From: JAPLUA01 sp964625855
Lineage (GTDB): Bacteria > Verrucomicrobiota > Verrucomicrobiia > Limisphaerales > UBA8199
Length of the DNA stretch: 64,000 nt
Direction of reading: 5' to 3'
NCBI GenBank assembly: GCA_964625855.1
Contig: CAZVFC010000025.1
Coordinates: forward strand, 1 to 64,000
The notes beneath the pieces were generated by a model. That model did no database searches. It worked only from the letters and a program-made list of their open reading frames with translations, and was not told where the DNA came from. The position numbers and the translations under genes are program-made. Position 1 is the first letter of the stretch, and each line of letters opens with the position of its first letter. Positions 1 through 9,186 of this stretch are shown here, one piece after another.

Positions 1-162
1 GCCCATTTCCTCGGAATCTAACAAATCTGCTTCTCCAAGGTGCATTTTTGAGGTTAATTGATTCCAGCGATCTTGCTGCTGCCCATCCAACAGCAACTGG
101 ACTTCCAACTCGTCGAGAACCCGCTGTTCTTCGATTCCCGGCAGACGCAATGGCTTAGCCAT
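1..162 (-). CDS. N-terminal fragment of an unidentified protein (cut by window edge)
   Basis: The minus strand is open from an ATG at 162 to the window edge, giving 54 residues that begin MAKPLRLPGIEEQRVLDELE. The fragment is hydrophilic and rich in Leu, Glu and Gln, with no signal peptide or membrane segment. The stretch around RWNQLTSKMHLGEADL is faintly like the start of DUF4338-type proteins, but this is too weak to name it. No clear ribosome binding site is visible upstream of the ATG. The rest of the gene lies outside the window. Confidence 0.45.
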   Translation of the reverse strand, partial: MAKPLRLPGIEEQRVLDELEVQLLLDGQQQDRWNQLTSKMHLGEADLLDSEEMG

Positions 163-529
163 GCGTCTAAATAAAGAGATTCAGCGTGGCTTTGCCCAGT
201 TTTTTCGCAGGTGACCCGCGCCGACAGCCGCCGAAACGGTTTTCATGACTCCGTCATACATCTGCCCGCCTTCTTTCACGCCCTGTCCGGCCACAGATCC
301 TCGCGTGCGGAACGGTAACAATTCTTTGGCTGTCGCCCAAGGCAGACGCCGGCCGTGACCAGCGCGCGAACAAGAGCGCGCGCCTTACGCCCGGCACAGA
401 GTCTCCAGGCAACACAGGCGGTCCCCGTTGTCTCCGACTGGAAAGGTCTTGGCAGAACCAGTACTCCTGCGTCCACGGGGGCTTCCGTTGTTGAGCAAGG
501 TGGCTTCGCCCGTGGTGCAACGCGCCACG

Positions 530-810
530 AAGCGGTTAGTGCCGAAGAATCGGTCACGCAATTCCCAGATCGGGCGGGTCCTGCGGATAGCGGCAGAGAG
601 TATGTGGGAGTAACCGCGGGTCAACTTGAAGCTGGCAATGGGCGCACCGGAATCTGCATCGGTCACAGTCCCGGTTGCGGTCAACTCCGGGTGAAGGACG
701 AATGTATGATCGAGGTCATCGGCGAAGCCTTCGGCCATGACCGTGACGGGCCTTTGGGTTTCCGTGGTATTCAGGCTGAACCGGCCGGAGGCGTCCGTCA
801 CTGTTCTAGC
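530..810 (-). pseudogene. Decayed carboxypeptidase-regulatory-like domain remnant
   Basis: Read on the minus strand, this part of the 163-891 stretch encodes protein-like sequence: VTDASGRFSLNTTE, then MAEGFADDLDHTFVLHP, then GTVTDADSGAPIASFKL and RRTRPIWELRDRFFGTN. The GTVTDADSGAPI pattern is typical of carboxypeptidase-regulatory-like beta-sandwich repeats (GxVxDxxGxPIxGA) of secreted proteins. Similarity stops abruptly at both ends, there is no signal peptide, and the flanking codons look random. I infer a remnant of a larger surface-protein gene. The rest of 163-891 holds no gene I can support. Confidence 0.5.
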
Positions 811-891
811 AGCCGGTTTCTGGCTCTCAGTAGGGCAATGGGGAAATCGGTTGCGCACCGACACGTTGCAGGCAATTCTCCAGGTAAGGCC

Positions 892-1833
892 ATGGTCCTG
901 CGAGTGCCCAAATTCCGCCGGCGACTCAAACCGCGCGAAGCCCGGCTGTTGATCTACCTGCTGGTGTTGCTGGGCGTCGTGGTATGGAAGCTCATGCCCC
1001 GTCCCTGGCACCCGGCCTTCACACTCGAAACCGCGCATCACCTGATCCTCTCGTCAGCCGCGCGGCCCCAGGCCGAGGACACCGCCAAAGTGCTGGAGTT
1101 GCTCTATAGCGCCTACTCGAACCGGCTCAGCAGCCTGCCGCAGTCTCGGCGAGAACATCCCAAGCTCAAGGTCAAACTGTTTAAGGACCGTGCCGAGTTT
1201 CGTCGGGTGAACCCGGGGCTGGGCTGGGCGGAGGCGTACTACCGCCAGCCTTACTGCCGGGCCTACTTCTCGGCAGACGAGATCAATCCGTGCCACTGGA
1301 TGCTCCACGAGGCCGTGCATCAACTGAACCACGAGGTCGCGCGCTTGGAACTGGAGAAGTGGCTGGAGGAAGGACTGGCCGAGTATTTCTCGACCAGCCG
1401 CCTGATCTCGAACCGGCTCGCGGTGGGGATGATAGATGTCAACACCTACCCGGTTTGGTGGCTGGAGGAGCTCGCCACCACGCCGGATCTGTCAGAGAAC
1501 ATCCGCAACGGCAGCGTAATCCCGTTGCGCGCGATCATTACGGGCCGCGGCGGTCCCGGCATGAACTGCCATTTCAACCTGTACTATCTGCATTGGTGGA
1601 CGCTCACCCATTTCCTGTTCGAGACCCCGCAGTATCGCGAGCGGGCCTTCGCGCTCGTGCAGAAAGGTGGGGCCCTGGAGGCGTTCGAGGAGACCATTGG
1701 CACGGTGGAAAACGTGCAAGCAGAATGGCACGCCTACGTTCGCCGGCTCAAAGAGGCGATCTCCTCAGGCGACGCGAAGTTCTTCAAATACGGCAGGCTT
1801 TCTGAACGGACCAACGCTCCTCCAACGTCGTAA
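892..1833 (+). CDS. Membrane-anchored zinc metallopeptidase-like protein
   Basis: The protein has 313 residues. One membrane segment near residues 17-33 (LLIYLLVLLGVVVWKLM) follows a basic N-terminus, so the bulk should lie outside the cytoplasm. HEAVH at residues 139-143 is a zinc-binding HExxH motif. It is followed by WLEEGLAEYF (about 157-166), whose glutamates fit the third zinc ligand of gluzincins, an arrangement seen in DUF1570-type peptidase-like proteins. The frame stays open upstream to 355, but that part overlaps the antisense remnant and looks random. I therefore chose the ATG at 892, just before the basic/membrane N-terminus. Substrate unknown. Confidence 0.75.
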   Translation: MVLRVPKFRRRLKPREARLLIYLLVLLGVVVWKLMPRPWHPAFTLETAHHLILSSAARPQAEDTAKVLELLYSAYSNRLSSLPQSRREHPKLKVKLFKDRAEFRRVNPGLGWAEAYYRQPYCRAYFSADEINPCHWMLHEAVHQLNHEVARLELEKWLEEGLAEYFSTSRLISNRLAVGMIDVNTYPVWWLEELATTPDLSENIRNGSVIPLRAIITGRGGPGMNCHFNLYYLHWWTLTHFLFETPQYRERAFALVQKGGALEAFEETIGTVENVQAEWHAYVRRLKEAISSGDAKFFKYGRLSERTNAPPTS

Positions 1834-2038
1834 GGTTCCCGCCTGGTAGTTTGCGGGAGCGGGCAGACACTTCTTGGTTCTGCCGGGGCTCGCGCTTATC
1901 TCATTGACGGTGCCCGATGCGGCCGGGTAAGAATTGGACGTATCGCGACCGGTTCCGCTTGTTCGTGCCGAGGGCAAAAGACCGCGGCCGGCGGAAAGGT
2001 CGGTGTAAGTTACATAACTGCAGAACAGACTCGAAACT

Positions 2039-2617
2039 ATGCTAAAGCATTCATTCAAATCAGTTCGGTTGACCGCCATGGTCGGGCTGGCTTGCTTCGC
2101 GGCAGCCACGGGACGCATTTATGCTGAGGGAGAAGGCCTGTTTCTAAACACCGATGTCGGTGCTTCCTTTATCACCGGCCTTCCTTCGGGCATTGATGCT
2201 GATCCGGGCATCCGGTTCAGCGTTGTACCTGGCTACCGCATCTATAATGATGACCTCTTCTCCGTCTCGCTCCAGCTTGATACCGGCTTGATCTGGAACG
2301 GGCTGGACGGCGGTGGCGACCTTTACCAAGTGCCGGTTCTCGCCGGGTTCGAGTATGCGTTTCACACTGGCAGCATCGTCGAGCCATATGTCGGCATAGG
2401 CGGCGGCGGCGTTTACTCCGATTATAGTGTTTCCTCAGCCTTCGGTGGGGGCGACAGCTCGTTTGACGGCGCGGTGCAAGGTATGGCCGGGGTTCGCTTC
2501 AAGCTCAGCGAGAGTGCGGAAGTCGGCGTCGGCTACAAGTTCTTGGCCACTTGGCCATCGAATGTGGACTACGTCGGAACTCATTCCGCCTCGGTGATGT
2601 TCGTGTTCCGCTTCTAA
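2039..2617 (+). CDS. Small outer-membrane beta-barrel protein
   Basis: The protein has 192 residues. A signal peptide (MLKHSFKSVRLTAMVGLACFA, cleavage probably after IYA near residue 30) precedes alternating hydrophobic/polar strands with glycine turns, such as YVGIGGGGVYSDYS and GVGYKFLATWP. The chain ends in FVFRF, a C-terminal phenylalanine as in proteins inserted by the BAM complex. Length and pattern fit the OmpA-like or OMP_b-brl porin-fold families of eight-stranded barrels. No periplasmic OmpA domain is present. The gene appears monocistronic. Function beyond an outer-membrane barrel cannot be told. Confidence 0.8.
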   Translation: MLKHSFKSVRLTAMVGLACFAAATGRIYAEGEGLFLNTDVGASFITGLPSGIDADPGIRFSVVPGYRIYNDDLFSVSLQLDTGLIWNGLDGGGDLYQVPVLAGFEYAFHTGSIVEPYVGIGGGGVYSDYSVSSAFGGGDSSFDGAVQGMAGVRFKLSESAEVGVGYKFLATWPSNVDYVGTHSASVMFVFRF

Positions 2618-2628
2618 CGAACTCAACC

Positions 2629-3017
2629 ACTCTTCGGCTCCTGCCGCGGCCGGGTGACGGCAAGCTCGTACTTGCCCGAGCCCACGGACAGGACGGCGTT
2701 CGGGCTTTCCAGGTGGAGGAACCTCACGGCCGGCGCCCCGTCGAGGGCACGGCCACTCTCGGTGATGTACGTCGGCGACCCCGCCGGGAGGAGCGCTTGG
2801 GCCGTCGGCTTTGCTGGGAGTGAGAGGTTGAAACGGAGCGTGCCCTCGCGCTGTTCCGAGGTGCTGCTCTCCCACCTCCAGGCGGATTGACCAAATCCCT
2901 ACCCCGGAGGTATGAGGTCATGAGGCCCTTGCTGGCGCAGACTTTGGGGGCCTGCGGCACAGCAGGGGAAAGGAATCCTGGTAGGAGCATCGAAACCACA
3001 AGAAGGATGGAGAGCAC
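2629..3017 (-). pseudogene. Internally deleted alpha-L-rhamnosidase (GH78) remnant
   Basis: Minus-strand codons from about 2898 down to the TGA at 2629 read as the C-terminal domain of a bacterial alpha-L-rhamnosidase: TLRFNLSLPAKPTAQALLPA, YITESGRALDGAPAVRFLHL, then AVLSVGSGKYELAV. This is the typical domain in which 'PAN-T-A-V-LPA' is followed by a VGSG-Y-F strand. Upstream, in another frame, an ATG at 3017 starts a signal-peptide-like stretch (MLSILLVVSMLLPGFLSPAV). An in-frame TAG near 2892 and the frame change separate the two parts, and the catalytic domain is missing. I infer that a large internal deletion left only the two ends. The stretch 2899-3122 otherwise holds nothing recognisable. 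Confidence 0.6.
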
Positions 3018-3122
3018 AGGTCACGACTTGGTTGCCAAGTACTGATTAGGGTTGTGACACTAACGCGGAATCTAGCCAAGCGTTGCCGCCTTACCTGTCA
3101 GGGAAGATGAGAATCGCCGGTC

Positions 3123-4022
3123 TCATGCATCGGCGACAAGTTCTGCCGCCCTCGCATTGGCTAGCACTTGCGCCGCGTCTTTGCACCCGGGGATCACTGC
3201 GGTGACCAGTGGGTCCTTGAGGCACCACGCCAGGGCCCATCGCGCTAGCGGGACACCGGCAGGCACCTCGCTTTGCTGGATGCGCTCGACTTCGGCAATG
3301 TCATGGCGTATCTTCGTGGCGTCAATGGTCGAACGCCAGTCATTGGCCGGAAAGCTCGCGCCGGACGGGTACTTGCCTGTGAGCAAGCCGCTGGCGAGCG
3401 GCACGCGCGCCAGGATTCCCAGGTTGTCCCGGCGGGCATGAGGGAAATAGATCTGCTCGGGCCGCCGATCCAACCGGTTGTAATACACTTGCAGGACTTC
3501 GGCGCCGAGGCGACGCGCCTCGCGCGCCTGCGACTCGCTGCCCTTGCCCAGGATCGAGATCCCAAGATGACGGATCACTCCTGCGCTCTTCCGTTCGGCC
3601 AGCACTCTCCACAAGTCTTCGTTGAGACACGCGGAATCCGGGCCGGAGTGGAATTGATAGAGGTCAATGGCGTCGGTCCGCAGCGCCCGGAGCGAGGCTG
3701 CGAGCTGCCGGCCCACGTCCGCCGGCGAGAACTCATCCGCCCGATCCAGGAGCTTCTTGAAGTGATGACCGAACTTTGTGGCGACAATCCAGCGCGAGCG
3801 GTCCCGCCGGCTCAGGTAATCGCCGATCAACTGCTCCGAGAGGTGGTCGCCGTAGCATTCGGCAGTATCAATGAGGTTGATCCCCAGTTCCGCAGCCCGG
3901 TCGAGAATGGCGTCCACGTCGGCCTGCGAAAAACTGCGGCCCCACTCGCCCCCGAATTGCCAGGTCCCGATCCCAATGACCGAGACCCGCAAACCAGTGC
4001 TGCCTAAGACTCGATAGCGCAT
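3123..4022 (-). CDS. Aldo/keto reductase
   Basis: The protein has 299 residues, the usual size for NAD(P)H-dependent aldo/keto reductases with the TIM-barrel fold. The start (MRYRVLGSTGLRVSVIGIGT) is the classic LG-TGL-VS--G-G opening. The tetrad can be read as Asp in LIDTAECYG, Tyr in the same loop, Lys in VATKFG and His in LYQFHSG. ILGKGSESQAREA and the C-terminal AVIPGCKDAAQV look like cofactor-binding loops. The family reduces aldehydes or ketones in the cytosol; the exact substrate is not evident. It stands alone, facing the upstream plus-strand genes. Confidence 0.9.
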   Translation of the reverse strand: MRYRVLGSTGLRVSVIGIGTWQFGGEWGRSFSQADVDAILDRAAELGINLIDTAECYGDHLSEQLIGDYLSRRDRSRWIVATKFGHHFKKLLDRADEFSPADVGRQLAASLRALRTDAIDLYQFHSGPDSACLNEDLWRVLAERKSAGVIRHLGISILGKGSESQAREARRLGAEVLQVYYNRLDRRPEQIYFPHARRDNLGILARVPLASGLLTGKYPSGASFPANDWRSTIDATKIRHDIAEVERIQQSEVPAGVPLARWALAWCLKDPLVTAVIPGCKDAAQVLANARAAELVADA

Positions 4023-4423
4023 GGCGGGATACTAATTCAAGTTCGCTCCTCTGTCTCGCCGTTCCATCCTTAAGTGATGATCCTCTAACCGGCAGGGAAT
4101 CTATGGTTTCCTAATGGACCTTTTGCCCCGCAAAAAATGGTGAACTTTTGACAAAGCCGGTGCAGTCCGCTATGCCTCTTCCCGGCACATTGCCTGCCAC
4201 GCAGGATGAGGACACGCACATCATCGCGAGAGCAACTTCCGGACGGCGGCGACGCCCCACCGGTCGAGAAGGTCAAGCCGGCCGAGAGCGCACGGCGGGG
4301 CACATGGAGTGGCCCTGTTCCGGCACCCATCCGGGCGGGCGCTTTCATAGCATGCACCTCCTGCTTTCCATCGGTCACGATTAACAAAACCCGCAACGCA
4401 CCTCCCCCAAGAAAGATCCTACA
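4023..4423. other. Intergenic stretch between divergent genes, no gene seen
   Basis: About 400 bases separate the reductase (minus) from the acyl-CoA synthetase (plus), so this should hold two divergent promoters. Short open frames here have no protein-like pattern. I see no convincing promoter boxes, hairpin or RNA gene. An A-rich stretch (GCAAAAAATGG near 4130) is the only compositional feature. Confidence 0.5.
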
Positions 4424-7174
4424 ATGAGCACACCTGTATCTTCCACCATCCAAAAGCCCTTCAGCGCCACCGCTCGTGAAATGGGTCGCCATCCCCTCGA
4501 TGCCATCTTCACGCCCAAATCGGTCGCGGTGGTCGGCGCCACGGAAAAGGTCGGCAGCGTCGGCCGCACCGTCTTGTGGAACCTGATGAACACGCCGTTC
4601 GGCGGCCCGATTTATCCGGTCAACCCCACCCGGCCCAGCGTGCTCGGAATAAAGGCCTATCCCAAGCTGGCCAACCTGCCGGAGAAGCCCGACGTGGTGG
4701 TGGTCACCACTCCCGCGGCGGTCATCCCGGGCATCATCGGTGAAGCGGCCGACCTCGGCATCCCTGGCGCTGTGGTCATTTCCGCCGGCTTCAAGGAGAC
4801 CGGACCGGCTGGAGCGGAACTGGAGCGTCAATTGCTGGCCCATGCTCGGCGCGGAAATATGCGGCTCGTCGGCCCGAACTGCCTGGGTGTGATGAACCCG
4901 ATCAGCGGCGTCAACGCGACTTTTGCTGCCGGCATCGCCCGCCGCGGCAACGTCGCGTTCATCAGCCAGTCCGGCGCACTCTGCACGGCGGTCCTCGATT
5001 GGTCGTTGCGCGAAATGGTCGGGTTCAGCTCCTTCGTCTCCATCGGCTCGATGCTCGACGTCGGCTGGGGCGACCTTATCAGCTACTACGGCGATGATCC
5101 CAACACCAAGAGTATCGTCCTCTACATGGAGACCATCGGTGATGCGCGCGGCTTCCTGTCCGCTGCCCGCGAAGTGGCGCTGACCAAGCCCATTATCGTC
5201 ATCAAACCGGGCCGGACCGAGGGCGCCGCCAAGGCCGCTGCCTCCCACACCGGATCGCTTACCGGATCGGACGATGTTCTCGAAGCGGCCTTCAAACGCT
5301 GCGGCGTGCTGCGCGTGAACACCATTTCTGATCTGTTCCACATGTCCGAAGTGCTGGCCAAGCAACCCCGGCCGCAGGGCAACCGCCTCACTATTATCAC
5401 CAACGCCGGCGGCCCGGGTGTGCTGGCCACGGATGCGTTACTGACCAGCGGCGGCGCCCTGAGTGAGGTGTCGAAGGAGACGATGGACGAGCTGAACAAG
5501 TTCCTCCCTGCGGTGTGGAGTCATAACAACCCCATTGACGTCATCGGCGACGCCAGCGCCGACCTCTACGCCAAGACCCTCGAGATCGCCGGCCGCGACC
5601 CGAACAGCGATGGGCTGTTGGTGATTCTCACTCCGCAGGCCATGACGGACGCCACCGCTACCGCCGAGAAGCTCAAGGCGTTTGGCCATATCGAAGGCAA
5701 ACCCGTTCTCGCGAGCTGGATGGGCGGCGATGAGATTGCCGCGGGCGAGGCGATTCTCAACCGGTCTGACATCCCGACGTTTGCGTACCCGGACACAGCG
5801 GCTACGGTGTTCAGCTCCATGTGGCAGTATTCCGAGAATCTCCGCGCGCTCTACGAGACGCCGTTGCCGTCTGCCGATCCGGCCGACCTCGCCTCCGGAC
5901 GCGCCAAAGCCCACACCCTGATCGAGTCCGTCAAGAAGTCGGGCCGCACGATACTCACGGAAGCCGAGTCCAAGGACCTGCTCGACTGTTACGGCATACC
6001 CACGGTCGTCACCAAGATCGCCAAGACCGAGGCCGCCGCCGCAAAGCTCGCCAAGGAGATTGGGTTCCCATCCGTCCTGAAGCTTTATTCGGAGACCATC
6101 ACCCACAAGACCGACGTGGGCGGCGTCCAGTTGAATCTCAAGGACGAGGCCGAAGTCCGCAAAGCCTTCAACGACATCAAGACCTCTGTAACGGAGAAGA
6201 AGGGCGCCGAACACTTCCAGGGCGTCACGGTGCAAAAGATGATCAAACTAGCCGATGGCTACGAAATCATCCTGGGCAGCAGCATTGACCCGCAGTTTGG
6301 ACCGGTGCTTCTGTTCGGTATGGGCGGCCAGCTTGTCGAAGTGTTCAAGGACAAGTCCCTCTCCCTGCCGCCGCTTAATACCACCCTGGCCCGCCGCATG
6401 ATGGAACGTACGAAGATCTACCACGCCCTCAAAGGCGTGCGCGGCCGCAAGCCCGTGGATCTGGCGGCCCTGGAGAAGCTCATGGTGGGCTTTAGCCAGC
6501 TCGTTGCGGAGCAGTGCTGGATCAAGGAAATTGACATCAATCCGCTCTTTGCCTCCAGCGACGACCTCGTCGCTCTCGACGCCCGCGTTATCCTCCACGA
6601 TGCGAACACCAAGGAAGAACAATTGCCAAAGCTCGCCATTCGCCCGTATCCCATGCAGTACGTCGGCACCTGGAAGATGAAGGATGGCAAAAAGGTTACC
6701 ATCCGCCCCATTCGTCCCGAGGACGAGCCGTTGCTGGTCAGTTTCCATGAGGGTTTGTCCGAGCGAAGCGTGTATTTGCGCTACTTCAGCCCTCTCAAAC
6801 TGCAACAACGAGTCGCTCACACGCGGCTTGTCCGAATCTGCTTCAATGATTACGACCGCGAAATCGCGCTTGTCGCCGAGCAAAAGGGCGCTAACGGCGA
6901 CGCTGAAGTAGTTGGGGTTGCCCGGCTGAGCAAACTGCACGGCAACAACGCGGGCGAGTTCGCCGTCGTGGTCACCGACCGCTGCCAGCGCAAAGGCTTG
7001 GGCACAGAGCTTACCAAGCGCCTGGTGGAAATTGCCAGAAACGAGAAGCTCGACCGCCTTGTGGCCTATACCCTGCGCGAGAACAAAGAGATGCAGCAAA
7101 TGTGCAAGAAGATCGGCTTCAAAGTCCGCATCCCTGTTGGGGAGTCCGAGTCCATCATTGAGATGGAACTCTGA
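4424..7174 (+). CDS. ADP-forming acetyl/acyl-CoA synthetase fused to GNAT acetyltransferase (Pat-like)
   Basis: The 916 residues contain, in order: a CoA-binding Rossmann domain (about 28-125; VAVVGATEKVGSVGRTV), succinyl-CoA-ligase-like domains (about 150-470) with the loop AAASHTGSLTGSDD whose His275 is the expected phosphorylated histidine, an ATP-grasp domain (about 495-720), and a C-terminal GNAT domain (about 745-916; VTIRPIRPEDEPLL). This is the layout of bacterial Pat/YfiQ proteins. Those usually lack the active-site histidine and act as protein lysine acetyltransferases. Here the histidine is kept, so acyl-CoA/ATP interconversion remains possible beside acetylation. The gene is single, with a weak Shine-Dalgarno before the ATG. 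Confidence 0.88.
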   Translation: MSTPVSSTIQKPFSATAREMGRHPLDAIFTPKSVAVVGATEKVGSVGRTVLWNLMNTPFGGPIYPVNPTRPSVLGIKAYPKLANLPEKPDVVVVTTPAAVIPGIIGEAADLGIPGAVVISAGFKETGPAGAELERQLLAHARRGNMRLVGPNCLGVMNPISGVNATFAAGIARRGNVAFISQSGALCTAVLDWSLREMVGFSSFVSIGSMLDVGWGDLISYYGDDPNTKSIVLYMETIGDARGFLSAAREVALTKPIIVIKPGRTEGAAKAAASHTGSLTGSDDVLEAAFKRCGVLRVNTISDLFHMSEVLAKQPRPQGNRLTIITNAGGPGVLATDALLTSGGALSEVSKETMDELNKFLPAVWSHNNPIDVIGDASADLYAKTLEIAGRDPNSDGLLVILTPQAMTDATATAEKLKAFGHIEGKPVLASWMGGDEIAAGEAILNRSDIPTFAYPDTAATVFSSMWQYSENLRALYETPLPSADPADLASGRAKAHTLIESVKKSGRTILTEAESKDLLDCYGIPTVVTKIAKTEAAAAKLAKEIGFPSVLKLYSETITHKTDVGGVQLNLKDEAEVRKAFNDIKTSVTEKKGAEHFQGVTVQKMIKLADGYEIILGSSIDPQFGPVLLFGMGGQLVEVFKDKSLSLPPLNTTLARRMMERTKIYHALKGVRGRKPVDLAALEKLMVGFSQLVAEQCWIKEIDINPLFASSDDLVALDARVILHDANTKEEQLPKLAIRPYPMQYVGTWKMKDGKKVTIRPIRPEDEPLLVSFHEGLSERSVYLRYFSPLKLQQRVAHTRLVRICFNDYDREIALVAEQKGANGDAEVVGVARLSKLHGNNAGEFAVVVTDRCQRKGLGTELTKRLVEIARNEKLDRLVAYTLRENKEMQQMCKKIGFKVRIPVGESESIIEMEL

Positions 7175-7422
7175 GGCCACGCCTTGGCGAGAATCGTCTG
7201 GATTCTGCGATAGTGTCGGCCGGCGTGCCCGGGGCGCACGCCTTTCATGATACGGCTGCACCGCCACCGTGCGGGGCAGCCGCGCTGGTGGTAGGCTGGC
7301 GGTTCAGGGCCAACTCACCAGCAGGCTTGGAAACGCCTGCATTCCACACTTTCCGTCCTGCCGAAGCTTGATACAGTCTGCCTGTGAGTCATGCCGCAGA
7401 TCAATGGTAGCAAAGGACCGCT

Positions 7423-9186
7423 ATGACAATTCACGTTCTTGGAGTTAACACCGCCTACCACGAGTCCTCGGCCTGTCTGCTCCGCGACGGTGAAATCATC
7501 GCCATGGCGGAGGAAGAGCGCTTCAACCGTCTCCGATACGGGAAGCGCTCGCGGGTGAACAACCCGGACGAGCTCCCCGAACAAGCGATGGCCTGGTGCC
7601 TGAAGCGGGGCGGGGTCGGCTGGAAGGACCTTGCGGCGATCGGCTACTCGCTCGACCCGGAGCAACGCCGCCGGCAAAACGTCAATCTCCCCGACGCGAA
7701 ACGGATGAAGCCGGGGGACTGGGGAACATCCGAGGGCGAGGAGACCTACTACCGGCACAGCCTGGCGGCACGGGACAAGCTCGTCGCTCGGGCTCCGCAG
7801 GCCGGGTTCCATTTCCTGTCGCATCATCTGTGTCATGCGGCATCGGCGTTCTTCCCCTCGCCGTTCGAGGAGGCCGCGGTGCTGGTCATTGACGGCATCG
7901 GCGAGTTCAACTCCACTTGGCTTGGTCTGGGGCAGGGGCACCGCTTAACCGAGCTGGAGTCGGTGGGCTACCCGCACTCGCTGGGCTTCGTTTGGGAGCG
8001 CATGTCAGAGTTCCTGGGCTTCGATGTCTATAGCGGCCCGGGCAAGGTCATGGGCTACGCCTGCATCACGGACCCCATCGGTGAACTGACCAATGCCGAC
8101 TTCCTCGCGCGCATGAAGACCATCCTCCACGAGGAGAGCGGCAGCACGTTCTTCGTGGATAACAACGCCTTCCGCTTCCGCACTGACGATTTCTCCGGGT
8201 TGGAGCGCTGCTTCGGCCCACGGCGTACGGCGGTAGTGGACCGTTACGAGGATGCTTCGGTGGCGGCGGCGCTCCAGGTCGTCACTCAGGATGTGATGGT
8301 CCACCTGGCGAAGCGACTCTATTTGCGCGTCAACGCCGACCGCAAGGAGCCTATCGTCAACCTCTGCCTGGCCGGCGGGGTGGCCCTCAATTGCGTGGCC
8401 AACTACGAAATCGCCGCCCGTTCTCCCTTCAAACGCATCTGGGTGCAGCCCATGGCCAACGACGCTGGCACCGCGCTGGGCGCTGCCGCGCTCGTGCATC
8501 TTCAGTTGGCTGGGAAGACGCGCCCGCGCATGACCCACGCCTTCTGGGGGCCGGGATACAGCACGGACGAACTACACGCGTCGCTCAAGGCCCGCGGCCT
8601 GACCTGCTCGAAACCGGACAACATCGCCGCCGAAGTCGCCACCCGCATCGAGCGCGGGCAGATTGTTGCCTGGTTCCAGGGGCGGCAGGAAGTGGGACCC
8701 CGCGCGCTCGGTCACCGCTCCATCCTTACGGACCCCAGCCGATTCGACGCGCGCAACCGGCTCAACGTCCGGGTGAAATACCGCGAGTCATTCCGACCGT
8801 TCGCACCCAGCGTGCTGCCGGGAGGCATGGCGAAGTACTTTGAATTGCCGGCCGAAATGATCTCAACCCGCTACATGCTGTTCGCCGTGCCGCTGCGCGA
8901 GCCTCGCATGAAGCAAATGATCCCGTCGGTCATCCAGGAGAACGGCTCCACTGGACGCGCCGGCGCCCGCGTGCACGAGGTGCAGCCGGAGGTGGACCCG
9001 CTTTACGCCGAGCTGATCACCGAGTTCGAGAACAAGACCTCGCTCCCGCTGGTTCTCAACACGTCGTTCAACGTCGGCGAGCCCATCGTCACCACCCCCG
9101 ACCAGGCCCTGGACACATTCCTGAAGTCGGCGATGGACGCGCTGGCCCTGGGACCGTTCCTTGTGCCAAACCCCAGGGCCAAATGA
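7423..9186 (+). CDS. NodU/CmcH/TobZ-family O-carbamoyltransferase
   Basis: The protein has 587 residues. An N-terminal Kae1/HSP70-like ATPase domain begins ILGVNTAYHE-type (here VLGVNTAYHESSACLL). It carries the metal-binding HHLCHAASAFF motif at about 132-141 and VLVIDGIGE. The C-terminal carbamoyltransferase domain has AWFQGRQEVGPRALGHRSIL and LVLNTSFNVGEPIV. The family makes carbamoyl-adenylate from carbamoyl phosphate and ATP and transfers the carbamoyl group to a hydroxyl of a sugar, antibiotic or lipid. An AAAGGA element precedes the ATG. The stop overlaps the start of the radical SAM gene by 4 nt, so the two are translationally coupled. No biosynthetic cluster surrounds them. Confidence 0.9.
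   Translation: MTIHVLGVNTAYHESSACLLRDGEIIAMAEEERFNRLRYGKRSRVNNPDELPEQAMAWCLKRGGVGWKDLAAIGYSLDPEQRRRQNVNLPDAKRMKPGDWGTSEGEETYYRHSLAARDKLVARAPQAGFHFLSHHLCHAASAFFPSPFEEAAVLVIDGIGEFNSTWLGLGQGHRLTELESVGYPHSLGFVWERMSEFLGFDVYSGPGKVMGYACITDPIGELTNADFLARMKTILHEESGSTFFVDNNAFRFRTDDFSGLERCFGPRRTAVVDRYEDASVAAALQVVTQDVMVHLAKRLYLRVNADRKEPIVNLCLAGGVALNCVANYEIAARSPFKRIWVQPMANDAGTALGAAALVHLQLAGKTRPRMTHAFWGPGYSTDELHASLKARGLTCSKPDNIAAEVATRIERGQIVAWFQGRQEVGPRALGHRSILTDPSRFDARNRLNVRVKYRESFRPFAPSVLPGGMAKYFELPAEMISTRYMLFAVPLREPRMKQMIPSVIQENGSTGRAGARVHEVQPEVDPLYAELITEFENKTSLPLVLNTSFNVGEPIVTTPDQALDTFLKSAMDALALGPFLVPNPRAK

Noticed and set aside
355..891. Long N-terminal extension of the metallopeptidase frame
   Set aside because: It overlaps protein-like antisense sequence, shows no domain pattern and would place the signal/membrane segment in the middle of the protein.
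4085..5365. 426-codon minus-strand frame
   Set aside because: Mostly antisense to the acyl-CoA synthetase gene, with no recognisable domain.
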